Below are positions 44,404 to 53,362 of a DNA stretch of 64,000 nt, piece by piece (position 1 is the stretch's first letter; each line of letters starts with the position of its first letter). The notes below the pieces were generated by a model. The model was not told the origin of the DNA. It ran no database searches and worked only from the letters and a program-made list of their open reading frames with translations. The position numbers and the translations under genes were made by a program. The stretch comes from Mesorhizobium sp. J8 (GTDB taxonomy: Bacteria > Pseudomonadota > Alphaproteobacteria > Rhizobiales > Rhizobiaceae), in contig NZ_AP024109.1 in assembly GCF_016591715.1 (NCBI RefSeq), positions 5,766,001 to 5,830,000 on the forward strand. The letters run 5' to 3'.

Positions 44404-46371
44404 TCAAAGACCTGCCGCCTTGGCCAGATAGGGAGCCAGAGCCAGCGCGTAGGTCGCTGTCAGGTGATGATTGTCGCGCAGCACGACGATGTTGCCGACC
44501 ACCGCCGGGCAACTGTCCTTGCCGCATAGCGCGTCGTTCATGTCGACCACGCTCACCCCCGCCACGGATCGGGCGGCGAGCGCGTAGATGTTTTCCCGTT
44601 CGACCTCGCTGCGCGGATTGACGCATTTGCCCGGATCGGTTCTGAGGCAATCGCGCGGATCGAACAGGCTGAACGGCGTGTTGCGGATCGCGACGACGCG
44701 CACGCCCTCGCCGGCGAGCTCGCTCCAGACGCTGCGCAATCCCTCGATCATCGCGGCCTGCGCGACGTCGGTGTAGTTGCTCTGGCTGGTGATCACGAGA
44801 TCGGGCTTCAACGTCGCGATTTCGGCGAGAACCTTCTCCCGCCACAGCGCGCATTGCTCATACGGTCTGCCGCCGTTAAGGACGGTGACCCGGGTCACCG
44901 GGCAGGCCGCCTTGGTGAAGCTGACGAGCTTCCATTTTCTGTCTTTGGCTATCTTGTCGACTGCCGGCACCCATTGCGCCGCGTGGGAATCGCCCATCAC
45001 GACAATGGTCCTCGTCCCCGTGGGGTCCCCGAGCTGGCAGCCGGTCGCGTCGATGCTCCCCTGCTCCCGGTGACATTTCATCTTGTAGATGACCGGCACA
45101 TCGCTGCCGATCTTGCTCAAGGCTGGCAGCGGCTTGACGCCCTGGGGGACGACGGCGTTCGCCAGCAAGGCCGCGGGTCCCGGATAATTCGGCGTCCCGA
45201 TCAGGCTGGTGTCGATGGGCTGCCGGTCGATGACATGGACGAGTCCGCCGGCCGCCGCCACGCACAACCCCACCGCCACCGAGCCGTCGATCAGCGGCCG
45301 CCATGCCAGCGATGAGCGCGAATGGCGATAGGGCTGTTCGACGAAGCGGTAGGAGAGACCGGAAACGGCCAGGGTGGCGATGATGATGAGAACGCCATCG
45401 ACCAGGCCGACCGGGCCGCGCTGCGCCACGTAGAATATGATCAGCGGCCAATGCCACAGATAGATCGAATAGGAGCGATCGCCGATATAGCGCAGCGCGG
45501 CGGTGTCCAGCCCGCGGAAGCGCCCCATGCGCACGCTGCCGGCCGCAATGACCAGAGCCGCGCCGAGCGTCGGCAGCAGCGCCTTGAAGCCTGGAAAATC
45601 GGTCGACCTTGAAAACAGCACCGCCGATGCCAGCGCCGCCAGCATGCCGGCGACAGCCATCGCATTCCGTATATGCGCGCTCGGACGGAACCGATCGAGC
45701 GTCAGTGCCAGCAATCCCCCAAGGGCCAGTTCCCAGACCCGGGTGTGAGTGACGAAATAGGCCCATGCCGGGTCGGATCGGGTGAGAGCGAGGGAAGCCG
45801 CAAGCGAGCCCACCATGACCACGCCGAGCACGACGATAAGCATGCGCACGGGTGAATGTCCGCGACGCCTGGCCCACCACAGCGCCGCGATCATCAGCAC
45901 CGGCCAGACGATATAGAACTGCTCCTCGATAGACAGCGACCAGAAATGCTGGACGGGGCTCGGCGCGTCCTCGGCGCCGAGATAGTCCACGGCCAGCTCG
46001 GCAAGCCGCCAGTTTTGCACGTAGAGCGCGCTTGCGATCACCTGCCTGGCGGTTTCTTCCCACCACGCGTCCGACACGAACAGCAGCGTTCCCGCGAGCG
46101 TGACCAGGAGCGTGACGATCGCCGCCGGCAGCAGCCGCTTGACCCGGCGCGTGTAAAAACCGACCAGCGAGATGCCGTCTTCGCTGAGCGCCATGCGCGT
46201 GAGCAGGCCGGTGATGAGGAAGCCGGAGATGACGAAGAAGATGTCGACCCCGACATAGCCGCCGGGAAGCGCTGCCGGCCAGATGTGGAAGATCACCACA
46301 AAGGCTACGGCGAGCCCGCGCAGTCCCTGTATCTCCGGCCGAAATCCCCCCGGCGCAATGTCGTCTCGCAA
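44404..46371 (-). CDS. Acyltransferase 3 - SGNH fusion (OafB/OatA-like O-acyltransferase)
   Basis: 655 residues: ten or so membrane helices of the AT3 domain (FRPEIQGLRGLAVAFVVIFHIWPAALPGGYVGVDIFFVISGFLITG, H and RX10H region) and a C-terminal periplasmic SGNH domain with TIVVMGDSHAAQWVPAV and DNHHLTATYALAL (catalytic Ser, Asp and His). Adds acetyl groups to LPS O-antigen, peptidoglycan or other glycans. Start appears to be TTG at 46371; the frame is closed just upstream. Confidence 0.9.
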   Translation of the reverse strand: MRDDIAPGGFRPEIQGLRGLAVAFVVIFHIWPAALPGGYVGVDIFFVISGFLITGLLTRMALSEDGISLVGFYTRRVKRLLPAAIVTLLVTLAGTLLFVSDAWWEETARQVIASALYVQNWRLAELAVDYLGAEDAPSPVQHFWSLSIEEQFYIVWPVLMIAALWWARRRGHSPVRMLIVVLGVVMVGSLAASLALTRSDPAWAYFVTHTRVWELALGGLLALTLDRFRPSAHIRNAMAVAGMLAALASAVLFSRSTDFPGFKALLPTLGAALVIAAGSVRMGRFRGLDTAALRYIGDRSYSIYLWHWPLIIFYVAQRGPVGLVDGVLIIIATLAVSGLSYRFVEQPYRHSRSSLAWRPLIDGSVAVGLCVAAAGGLVHVIDRQPIDTSLIGTPNYPGPAALLANAVVPQGVKPLPALSKIGSDVPVIYKMKCHREQGSIDATGCQLGDPTGTRTIVVMGDSHAAQWVPAVDKIAKDRKWKLVSFTKAACPVTRVTVLNGGRPYEQCALWREKVLAEIATLKPDLVITSQSNYTDVAQAAMIEGLRSVWSELAGEGVRVVAIRNTPFSLFDPRDCLRTDPGKCVNPRSEVERENIYALAARSVAGVSVVDMNDALCGKDSCPAVVGNIVVLRDNHHLTATYALALAPYLAKAAGL

Positions 46372-46417
46372 AGCCAGTCTGGTCCCTCACGGCGCCGGCC
46401 TGTCCCGGCTGCCATGG

Positions 46418-46564
46418 TCAATTCTGCTGGATCGAAATGCCCTTGTCGTCGATCTTGAGCTCGACGCCCTTCGGCTTGGTATGCTCGCGATAGACATAGA
46501 TGCCGAGCGCGATGATCACCGCGATCAGCACACCGATGATGAGATAGAGCGTGTTCTGCCTCAT
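46418..46564 (-). CDS. Small single-pass membrane protein
   Basis: 48 residues from ATG 46564 (SD gagggg). One helix (TLYLIIGVLIAVIIALGIYVYRE), then GVELKIDDKGISIQQN. N-in anchoring with a short periplasmic or cytoplasmic tail. I recall very similar tiny proteins in other Rhizobiales, without a known role. It precedes the acyltransferase by 46 bp on the same strand, so may be co-transcribed. Confidence 0.72.
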   Translation of the reverse strand: MRQNTLYLIIGVLIAVIIALGIYVYREHTKPKGVELKIDDKGISIQQN

Positions 46565-46590
46565 TCGCGTCCCCTCGTTGCGACCAGAAC

Positions 46591-46677
46591 ATTTCACGGT
46601 TTCACGGTGAAATGCCCTATCTCTTTGTTTTGACGCAATTCCGGACGGAAAACCGCCCACACTTTTCCTGGAATTGC
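46591..46677. repeat. Palindromic mosaic P5+P1
   Basis: P5 (ATTTCACGG...CCGTGAAAT-like, 46591-46613) followed by P1 (GCAATTCC...GGAATTGC, 46635-46677) with the core reading in the opposite direction to 23937. Reverse order of the 41049 mosaic. Lies between two small genes. Confidence 0.83.
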
Positions 46678-46719
46678 TTTAAATCTCACGCCTGCTTTGA
46701 AATGGCGGGCAGCGGTCGC

Positions 46720-46920
46720 CTACTGGTCGTCGTCGTCGGAGCCCGGACGCCAGCTCGTCGGATCGACCTTCTTTTGCGTGTCGCTGTCGGTGTAGACCCA
46801 CCAGCCGCCGTCGCGATACTGGCCGATGGATTCGTTGACGACGCCGTTGCCGTCCTTCCACAGGATAGTGACTTTCGAGCCGTCCTTCGGCGCGCTTTCT
46901 ATCGGTTTGCGTTCTGCCAT
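46720..46920 (-). CDS. Small hypothetical protein, aromatic/acidic
   Basis: 66 residues from ATG 46920 (SD ggagtgag). KPIESAPKDGSKVTILWKDGNGVVNESIGQYRDGGWWVYTDSDTQKKVDPTSWRPGSDDDDQ looks like a small beta-rich domain, with the PIESAPKDG motif common in short phage- and rhizobial proteins. No known function. Lies 67 bp downstream of RNase D on the same strand. Confidence 0.75.
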   Translation of the reverse strand: MAERKPIESAPKDGSKVTILWKDGNGVVNESIGQYRDGGWWVYTDSDTQKKVDPTSWRPGSDDDDQ

Positions 46921-46987
46921 CTCACTCCCTCCACGAACCGGCCCCCGATAGACCGGCTCCAACGTCCTTTCGACGCGCCGGGTTCCG

Positions 46988-47608
46988 TCAGCTATGCGCG
47001 AAGATGTCTTCCTCCGCCCAGCCCATCAGGTCGAGCTTGGCGCGCGTCGGCAGGAAACGGAAGCAGGCATCCGCCTCCTTGGTGCGGTTTTCGCGCGCCA
47101 GGCGCCCCGCAAGCACCTCGCGCAGGCGGTGCAGGTAAAGCACGTCGGAGGCGGCGTATTCGAGCTGCTCGGGCGAGAGCGTCTCCGCTGCCCAGTCCGA
47201 GGATTGCTGCGCCTTGGACAGGCCGATGCCGAGCAGCTCGTTGCAGAGGTCCTTCAGCCCGTGCCGGTCTGTGTAGGTGCGGACGAGCCGCGAGGCGATC
47301 TTGGTGCAGAACACCGGCTCCGCCATCACGCCGAAGGTATGATAGAGCACGGCGATGTCGAAGCGGCCGTAATGGAACAGCTTGGTGATCGCGCGGTTCC
47401 GAAACAGGCTGACGAGGTTCGGCGCCTTCTTCTGGCCCGGCGCGATCTGGATGACGTCGGCGCTGCCGTCGCCGGGCGAGATCTGCACCACGCAGAGCCG
47501 GTCGCGATGCGGGTTGAGTCCCAGCGTTTCCGTGTCGATGGCCACTGCACCCACATTGTAGCGGGCGAGGTCCGGCAGATCGTTCTTGTGGAAACGGATA
47601 TCGGTCAT
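46988..47608 (-). CDS. rnd: Ribonuclease D, short form (DEDDy 3'-5' exonuclease)
   Basis: 206 residues. Exo I AIDTETLG, Exo II LFHYGRFDIAVL, Exo III YAASDVLYLHRL give the DEDDy set. HRDC domains of E. coli RNase D (375 residues) are absent. Processes tRNA 3' ends or other small RNAs. SD ggagaag. The short form is common in alphaproteobacteria. Confidence 0.92.
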   Translation of the reverse strand: MTDIRFHKNDLPDLARYNVGAVAIDTETLGLNPHRDRLCVVQISPGDGSADVIQIAPGQKKAPNLVSLFRNRAITKLFHYGRFDIAVLYHTFGVMAEPVFCTKIASRLVRTYTDRHGLKDLCNELLGIGLSKAQQSSDWAAETLSPEQLEYAASDVLYLHRLREVLAGRLARENRTKEADACFRFLPTRAKLDLMGWAEEDIFAHS

Positions 47609-47755
47609 TCTCTTCTCCGGATCGCGGCCGCAATGCCGCGCATCGCTTGGGATGCGCCAGCAGGCGGCGGCGCGTTGCGCTGGCCACCCGTCCTCGCCGC
47701 GATCCGGAGAAAAATCAACAGAAAGTTGAATCTCACCTCTTTCGCGATTTTCGCC

Positions 47756-49141
47756 TCAACGCGTCAGCGCATCGAGGATGCGCGCCCAGGACCGCTGCCC
47801 CTTGTGGAAGGAGGTCAGTTCGTATTTCTCGTTCGGCGAATGAATTCGGTCGTCGTCGAGGCCGAAACCGACCAGCAGCGATTCCATGCCGAGATAGGTC
47901 TGGAAATCGCCGACCACGGGAATGGAGCCGCCGCTTCCGATGGTCAGCGCCTGCTTTTCCCATTCGTCGGAGAGCGCGTCCTTGGCCTTCGCCAGGAACG
48001 GCGAGTCGTAGGAAAGCTGGATCGCCGGCGAACCGCCATGCGGATGGAATTCGACCGAGCAGTCGCCGGGAATGCGCTCGCGCACGAAAGCCTGGAAGGC
48101 AGCGCGGATCTTCTTCGGGTCCTGCTTGTGGACGAGCCGGAACGACACTTTCGCCGACGCTTCGGCCGCGATCACCGTCTTGAAGCCCTTGCCGGTGTAG
48201 CCGCCGATGATGCCGTTGAACTCGGCCGTCGGCCTTGCCCAGGTCATTTCGAGCACCGAGCGGCCTTTCTCGCCGGCCGGAATGGTAAGGCCGACCGGTC
48301 CGAGGAAAGTCTCGGCCGTCTCGCCCAGCCCTTCCCAGGACTTGAGCACTTGGCTGGGCGTCTCCTCGACGCCGTCATAGAAGCCCGGAATGGTGACGCG
48401 GCCATTCTCGTCATGCACGTCAGCGAGAATCTTGGCCAGGATGCGGATCGGATTGGCGGCCGGGCCGCCATAGAGGCCCGAATGCAGGTCGCGGCTGGCC
48501 GCTTTGACGGTGACCTCCTCGCCGACCATGCCGCGCAACGACACGCAGATCGACGGCGTCTCGCGGTTCCACATGCTGGTGTCGCAGACCAGCGCGAAAT
48601 CCGCCTTCAGCTCGGCGGCGTTGGCCTCCAGGAACGGCTTCAGCGACGGCGAGCCGGATTCCTCCTCGCCCTCGAACAGGATGGTGACGCGGCAGGGCAG
48701 ATTGCCATGCACCTGCTTCCACGCGCGGCATGCCTCGACGAAGGTCATCAGCTGCCCCTTGTCGTCGGCGGAGCCGCGCCCGGTGATCACCTTGCGGCCA
48801 GGTTCGACCTCCTTGATCGAGGGCGCGAACGGATCGGTTTCCCACAATTCGATCGGATCGACCGGCTGCACGTCGTAATGGCCGTAGAACAAAACATGCG
48901 GCGCGCCCGGCGGTCCCTCGTGATGCGCCACCACCATCGGATGTCCGGGCGTGTCGCGCACGCTCGCCTCGAAGCCGATCAGCTTGAGCTCGGCGACCAA
49001 CCATTCGGCACCCTTGCGGCAGTCGGCGGCGAAGGCCGGATCGGTGGAGATCGACTTGATGCCGAGCAGGCCGAACAGCCGCTCCAGGCTCTGGTCGAGA
49101 TTCTGGTCGAGACGTTCGAGGACGGGGGAGATTCTGGACAT
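47756..49141 (-). CDS. M20 family dipeptidase (ArgE/DapE/CNDP-like)
   Basis: 461 residues from ATG 49141. Metal ligands: HVLFYGHYDVQPVDP (His, Asp), ITGRGSADDKGQL (Asp), ILFEGEEESGSPSL (Glu pair), plus DTSMWN and a C-terminal His (RIHSPNEKYEL). Dimerisation domain between. Hydrolyses dipeptides or acylated amino acids. The frame extends to 49525 but that runs through the structured RNA region, so I reject the long start. Confidence 0.93.
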   Translation of the reverse strand: MSRISPVLERLDQNLDQSLERLFGLLGIKSISTDPAFAADCRKGAEWLVAELKLIGFEASVRDTPGHPMVVAHHEGPPGAPHVLFYGHYDVQPVDPIELWETDPFAPSIKEVEPGRKVITGRGSADDKGQLMTFVEACRAWKQVHGNLPCRVTILFEGEEESGSPSLKPFLEANAAELKADFALVCDTSMWNRETPSICVSLRGMVGEEVTVKAASRDLHSGLYGGPAANPIRILAKILADVHDENGRVTIPGFYDGVEETPSQVLKSWEGLGETAETFLGPVGLTIPAGEKGRSVLEMTWARPTAEFNGIIGGYTGKGFKTVIAAEASAKVSFRLVHKQDPKKIRAAFQAFVRERIPGDCSVEFHPHGGSPAIQLSYDSPFLAKAKDALSDEWEKQALTIGSGGSIPVVGDFQTYLGMESLLVGFGLDDDRIHSPNEKYELTSFHKGQRSWARILDALTR

Positions 49142-49231
49142 GCTTTTTGCCTTTCGATTTTGGCCAGACCCTAAAGGGCCAAGCCGAGAACGAAAAGCCG
49201 CGATTGTTAGACCAAGATGCAATCGCTGCCA

Positions 49232-49384
49232 GAAGATAAAAGAAGACCGCCGTGGTGGAGGGGGAACCACGGCGGTCTCTACTCGAAACGTTGCGGCAGC
49301 CCGGAGAGGGGGGATAGGCTGCCGCAGTTTGCCCGGGATAGGCGGGGGACGGGCCTTACTCCGGACTTCGGCGAAAACTGCCGA
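49232..49384 (-). ncRNA. Candidate small RNA or leader with three C-rich loop hairpins
   Basis: On the minus strand three stem-loops follow each other: GCCCG/CGGGC (49331-49354); a perfect 10-bp stem TGCGGCAGCC/GGCTGCCGCA (49292-49326); and a perfect 13-bp stem AGACCGCCGTGGT/ACCACGGCGGTCT (49244-49278) followed by TCTTTTATCTTCT, like a Rho-independent terminator. All loops contain a CCCCC run flanked by U, complementary to GGAGG-like sites. A possible promoter is TTGAAT (49415-49420), 18 bp, AAATAC (49391-49396). It could also be the dipeptidase leader. Confidence 0.58.
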
Positions 49385-49471
49385 TGACGTGTATTTGGGT
49401 CTGTGAACGTGGCGATTCAAGGGCACGAAAATTACACTTTTGTAACATGCCCGTGAGCGGCAGATTTTCCG

Positions 49472-49574
49472 TGCATGTCGCCCAAAAGTGTGCGGCGGTT
49501 TTGGGAAAACGACATGCACCAACAAAAAGACCCAAAGCGCGTCGCCTGAATCGGTTTCAGCGCGACGCGCTTTG
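49472..49574. repeat. Palindromic mosaic P2+P3
   Basis: P2: TGCATGTCG / CGACATGCA with inner CCCAAAA / TTTTGGG and a GTGTGCGGCGG core. P3: CAAAGCGCGTCGC / GCGACGCGCTTTG. Second copy of the mosaic at 27385; where stems differ from it, both sides differ together. Confidence 0.88.
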
Positions 49575-49667
49575 CCGGACAGGATCTGTCAGGGGTGTTG
49601 CCCGAACCGGTGGGTTCCACCGCCTTTGGCATGGACCGCGAAGCCCGGCCGCGCTATCCCTGCCGGC

Positions 49668-52631
49668 ATGAAAAAAGGCGATCACCTCTTCCTTGTCGAC
49701 GGCTCCGGCTACATTTTCCGCGCCTACCACGCGCTGCCGCCGCTCAACCGCAAATCCGACGGCCTGCCGACCAGCGCCGTGCTCGGCTTCTGCAACATGG
49801 TGTGGAAGCTGATGCAGGACGCCCGCAACACCAGCGTGGGCATTGCGCCGACGCATTTCGCCGTCATCTTCGACTATTCCTCCAAAACCTTCCGTAGCGA
49901 TCTCTACCCGGAATACAAGGCGAACCGCTCGGCCCCGCCGGAAGATCTGATCCCGCAATTCGGCCTGATCCGCCAGGCGACCGTGGCCTTCAACCTGCCC
50001 TGTATCGAGATGGAGGGTTTCGAGGCCGACGACATCATCGCCACCTATTGCCGGCTCGCCTGCGAGGTCGGCGCCGACACCACCATCGTCTCCTCCGACA
50101 AGGACCTGATGCAGCTCGTCGGTCCGACGGTCCGTATGTACGATCCCATGAAGGATCGCCGGATCAGCGTCCCCGAAGTGATCGAGAAATGGGGCGTGCC
50201 GCCGGAAAAGATGATCGACCTGCAGGCTCTGACCGGCGACTCGATCGACAACGTGCCGGGCGTGCCGGGCATCGGACCGAAGACCGCGGCGCAATTGCTC
50301 GAACAGTTCGGCGACCTTGATGGGCTGCTGGCGCGCGCTTCCGAGATCAAGCAGGAGAAGCGTCGCGAGACCATCATCGCCAATGCCGACAAGGCGCGCA
50401 TTTCGCGCGAGCTGGTGACGCTGAAGAACGACGTGCCGCTGAAGGAAGGACTGGACGACCTGATCCTGCACGAGCCGGATGGGCCGAAGCTGATCGGCTT
50501 CCTGAAGACGATGGAGTTCACCACGCTGACGCGGCGCGTCGCCGAGGCGACCGCAACCGAAATCGGCGACGTCCAGGCCTCCGCCGTCACCATCGAGCGC
50601 GCCGATACCGCGCACGGCCCCGATGTCGGCGCGGGCGCGCCGCCGGCGCCACGACCGGCCGCCGCGTCGGACGATGCCGCAAAGCCGGCCGCGCCGGTCA
50701 GGGGCGAGGACGCGCCGCCGCAAGGCGATACTCCATCGCTGCTGTCGGCGCTGCGGCTGGAACAGGCGTCGGCGCGCAAGATCGACCCTTCGGCCTACGC
50801 GCCCATTCGCGACACGACCGCGCTCGAGGCCTGGATTGCCGAAGCCCGCGACGCCGGCATCCTCGCTTTCGACGCCGAGACCACCTCGTCTGACCCGATG
50901 CGTGCCGATCTCGTCGGCCTGTCCATGGCGATCGCGCCGGGCCGCGCCGTCTATGTGCCGCTCGCCCACAGAAGCGGCAACGGCGACCTGCTCGGCGGCG
51001 GCCTTGTGGAGAACCAGATCCCGGTCCGCAAGGCGCTGGCGCTGCTCAAGCCCCTGCTTGAGGACCGTTCGGTCCTGAAAATCGTGCAGGACATGAAATA
51101 CGACATCGTCGTGATGAGCCGGCACGGCGTCGAGGTCGGCCCGTTCGACGACACGATGCTGATCTCTTACGTGCTCGACGCCGGCACCTCCGGCGGCCAC
51201 GACCTCGCGTCGCTGTCGGAGAAGTGGCTCGGCCACGCGCCGGCGACGAAAAAGGAACTTGCCGGCTCGGGCAAGAGCGCCATCGGCTTCGACCAGGTCG
51301 ATATCGAGCGCGCGACCGCCTATGCCGGCGAGCAGGCCGACCTGGCGCTGCGGCTTTGGCAGGTGCTGAAGCCGAGGCTGGCCGCCAAGGGCCTGGTTTC
51401 CGTCTATGAGCGGCTGGAACGGCCGCTGGTGCCCGTGCTGGCCCGGATGGAGCAGCGCGGCATCTCGGTCGACCGCCAGATCCTGTCGAGACTGTCGGGC
51501 GAGCTGGCGCAGGGCGCCGCCCGCGTCGAGGAAGAGATCTACGGGATCGTCGGCGAGCGCATCAACATCGGCTCGCCGAAGCAACTCGGCGACATATTGT
51601 TCGGCAAGATGGGCTTGCCGGGCGGCTCGAAGACCAAGACCGGCCAATGGTCAACCTCAGCGCAGCTTCTGGAAGACCTCGCCGCCGAGGGCCACGAGCT
51701 GCCGCGCAAGATCGTCGACTGGCGCCAGCTCACCAAGCTGAAATCGACCTATACCGACGCGCTGCCCGGTTTCATCAATCCCGACACCAACCGTGTCCAC
51801 ACCTCCTACGCGCTGGCAGCGACGACGACCGGGCGGCTATCGTCTTCCGATCCCAACCTGCAGAACATCCCGGTGCGTACGGCCGAAGGGCGCAAGATCA
51901 GGACCGCCTTCATCGCCGAAAAGGGCCACAAGCTGGTCTCGGCCGACTACAGCCAGATCGAGCTGCGCGTGCTTGCCCATGTCGCCGAGATCCCGCAGCT
52001 CAAGCAGGCCTTCGCCGACGGCGCCGACATCCATGCGATCACCGCGTCGGAGATGTTCAACGTGCCGGTCGAGGGCATGCCTTCGGAAGTGCGCCGGCGC
52101 GCCAAGGCGATCAATTTCGGCATCATCTACGGCATCTCGGCCTTCGGTCTCGCCAACCAGCTGTCGATCCCGCGCGAGGAGGCGAGCGCCTATATCAAGC
52201 GCTATTTCGAACGCTTCCCGGGCATCCGCGACTATATCGAGGAAACCAAGGCCTATGCGCGGGAGAACGGCTTCGTCGAGACCATCTTCGGCCGCCGCAT
52301 CCACTATCCGGAGATAAGGTCGTCCAACCCCTCGATCCGCGCCTTCAACGAGCGCGCCTCGATCAACGCCAGGCTGCAAGGCACCGCGGCCGACATCATC
52401 CGCCGCGCCATGGTGCATATGGAGGAGGCGCTGGAAAAGGCGAAGCTGTCGGCCCGCATGCTGTTGCAAGTGCATGACGAGCTGATCTTCGAGACGGTGG
52501 AAGCGGAGGTCGAGGCGACGATTCCGGTGGTGCGCAAGGTGATGGAGAACGCGCCGATGCCGGCGGTCTCGATGTCCGTGCCGCTGCATGTCGACGCCCG
52601 GGCCGCGGACAACTGGGACGAGGCGCATTAA
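49668..52631 (+). CDS. polA: DNA polymerase I
   Basis: 987 residues from ATG 49668. 5'-3' exonuclease (DHLFLVDGSGYIFRAYHALP, EADDIIATYCRLA, SSDKDLMQLV, ALTGDSIDNVPGVPGIGPKTA), an Ala/Pro linker about 305-345, proofreading domain that looks intact (ILAFDAETTSSDP, DMKYDIVV, YAGEQADLA), and polymerase with DYSQIELRVLAH, RRRAKAINFGIIYGISAFGL and QVHDELIFE. Gap filling and Okazaki fragment processing. Confidence 0.97.
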   Translation: MKKGDHLFLVDGSGYIFRAYHALPPLNRKSDGLPTSAVLGFCNMVWKLMQDARNTSVGIAPTHFAVIFDYSSKTFRSDLYPEYKANRSAPPEDLIPQFGLIRQATVAFNLPCIEMEGFEADDIIATYCRLACEVGADTTIVSSDKDLMQLVGPTVRMYDPMKDRRISVPEVIEKWGVPPEKMIDLQALTGDSIDNVPGVPGIGPKTAAQLLEQFGDLDGLLARASEIKQEKRRETIIANADKARISRELVTLKNDVPLKEGLDDLILHEPDGPKLIGFLKTMEFTTLTRRVAEATATEIGDVQASAVTIERADTAHGPDVGAGAPPAPRPAAASDDAAKPAAPVRGEDAPPQGDTPSLLSALRLEQASARKIDPSAYAPIRDTTALEAWIAEARDAGILAFDAETTSSDPMRADLVGLSMAIAPGRAVYVPLAHRSGNGDLLGGGLVENQIPVRKALALLKPLLEDRSVLKIVQDMKYDIVVMSRHGVEVGPFDDTMLISYVLDAGTSGGHDLASLSEKWLGHAPATKKELAGSGKSAIGFDQVDIERATAYAGEQADLALRLWQVLKPRLAAKGLVSVYERLERPLVPVLARMEQRGISVDRQILSRLSGELAQGAARVEEEIYGIVGERINIGSPKQLGDILFGKMGLPGGSKTKTGQWSTSAQLLEDLAAEGHELPRKIVDWRQLTKLKSTYTDALPGFINPDTNRVHTSYALAATTTGRLSSSDPNLQNIPVRTAEGRKIRTAFIAEKGHKLVSADYSQIELRVLAHVAEIPQLKQAFADGADIHAITASEMFNVPVEGMPSEVRRRAKAINFGIIYGISAFGLANQLSIPREEASAYIKRYFERFPGIRDYIEETKAYARENGFVETIFGRRIHYPEIRSSNPSIRAFNERASINARLQGTAADIIRRAMVHMEEALEKAKLSARMLLQVHDELIFETVEAEVEATIPVVRKVMENAPMPAVSMSVPLHVDARAADNWDEAH

Positions 52632-52646
52632 CCGGCATCACGCCCG

Positions 52647-52819
52647 GTAAGTGCGTCGAGATTCAGGTCAGGCCGAGTCGGAGTCGAAGACGGGCGCGAA
52701 GCGACCAAACTGGGTGCATTCCGAGAACCGGAGCGGAGCGTACTTAAAGTACGTGAGCACCGGAAGCGCAGGAAGCCGCCATTTGCAGGCCGGCCTCACC
52801 TGAATATCGGCGCACTTAC
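52647..52819. repeat. Long palindromic element R, copy 2
   Basis: Outer stem GTAAGTGCGTCGAGATTCAG at 52647 pairs with its near-complement ending at 52819. It has the same CGAGAACCGG, CGTACTTAAAGTACG and GAGCACCGGAAGCG interior as copies 1 and 3, with a ~30-bp insert at 52682-52710. It contains the zur stop and starts 15 bp after the polA stop, between convergent genes. Confidence 0.9.
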
Positions 52820-53220
52820 GCCGCTTCAGCCCTGCATTTCGCGCACACGCCGCGAAACTCGATCACCGCCTTCTTGGCGGCGAATCCCGTCGAGCGCACC
52901 CATTCGTCCAGCCGATGGTCGACATCATGGTCGGACATCTCGGTCACCTGGCCGCAATTGTCGCAGATGGCGAAGGCGGTCATCGAATGGCTGTGGTCGT
53001 GCGGCTCGGCGCAGGCGACGAAGGAGTTGAGGCTTTCCAGCCGATGCACGAAGCCGGATTTCACCAGCGTGTCGAGGGCCCGGTAGACTTGCAGCGGCGC
53101 GCGGAAACCGCGCTCGCGCAACTGGTCGAGCAGCGTATAGGCGCTGAGCGGCCCGCTGGACGCCTCGAGCTTCTCGAGCACGCAGAGCTGGTTCTTGGTC
53201 AGCGCATCTCTTGCCGTCAT
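52816..53220 (-). CDS. zur: Fur family regulator, probably zinc uptake regulator Zur
   Basis: 134 residues from ATG 53220. Winged helix (LTKNQLCVLEKLEASSGPLSAYTLLDQLRERGFRAPLQVYRALDTLVKSGFVHRL) then FVACAEPHDHSHSMTAFAICDNCGQVTEMSDHDVD and CAKCRA. Two CxxC pairs and the HDHSH cluster bind structural and sensory zinc. AFAICDNCGQVTE is more like Zur than Fur or PerR. Its znuABC targets are not in the window. SD is weak. Confidence 0.85.
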   Translation of the reverse strand: MTARDALTKNQLCVLEKLEASSGPLSAYTLLDQLRERGFRAPLQVYRALDTLVKSGFVHRLESLNSFVACAEPHDHSHSMTAFAICDNCGQVTEMSDHDVDHRLDEWVRSTGFAAKKAVIEFRGVCAKCRAEAA

Positions 53221-53362
53221 TGTGTTCGCCCAATCGGCGCCCGCATCAGATCCCGATGCGAACGACTTCAATTCCCCTGAGATAGCGACGAACGATCGAT
53301 TTTGCCACTGTTTCCGCAGCTTGGCCCTTCCGGCACGGGTCGGGCGAAGATGGTTCGCCAGC

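Larger units (their letters stand above)
49142..49667. other. 526-bp gap with structured RNA candidate and repeat mosaic
   Basis: The largest non-coding stretch in the window, between divergent dipeptidase and polA. It contains the three-hairpin RNA candidate (49232-49384) and the P2+P3 mosaic (49472-49574). The rest, 49142-49231 and 49575-49667, shows no further feature. Confidence 0.8.

Noticed and set aside
47756..49525. 589-codon version of the M20 dipeptidase
   Set aside because: The extra 128 N-terminal residues are translated from the hairpin region and have no family match; the M20 domain starts at 49141.
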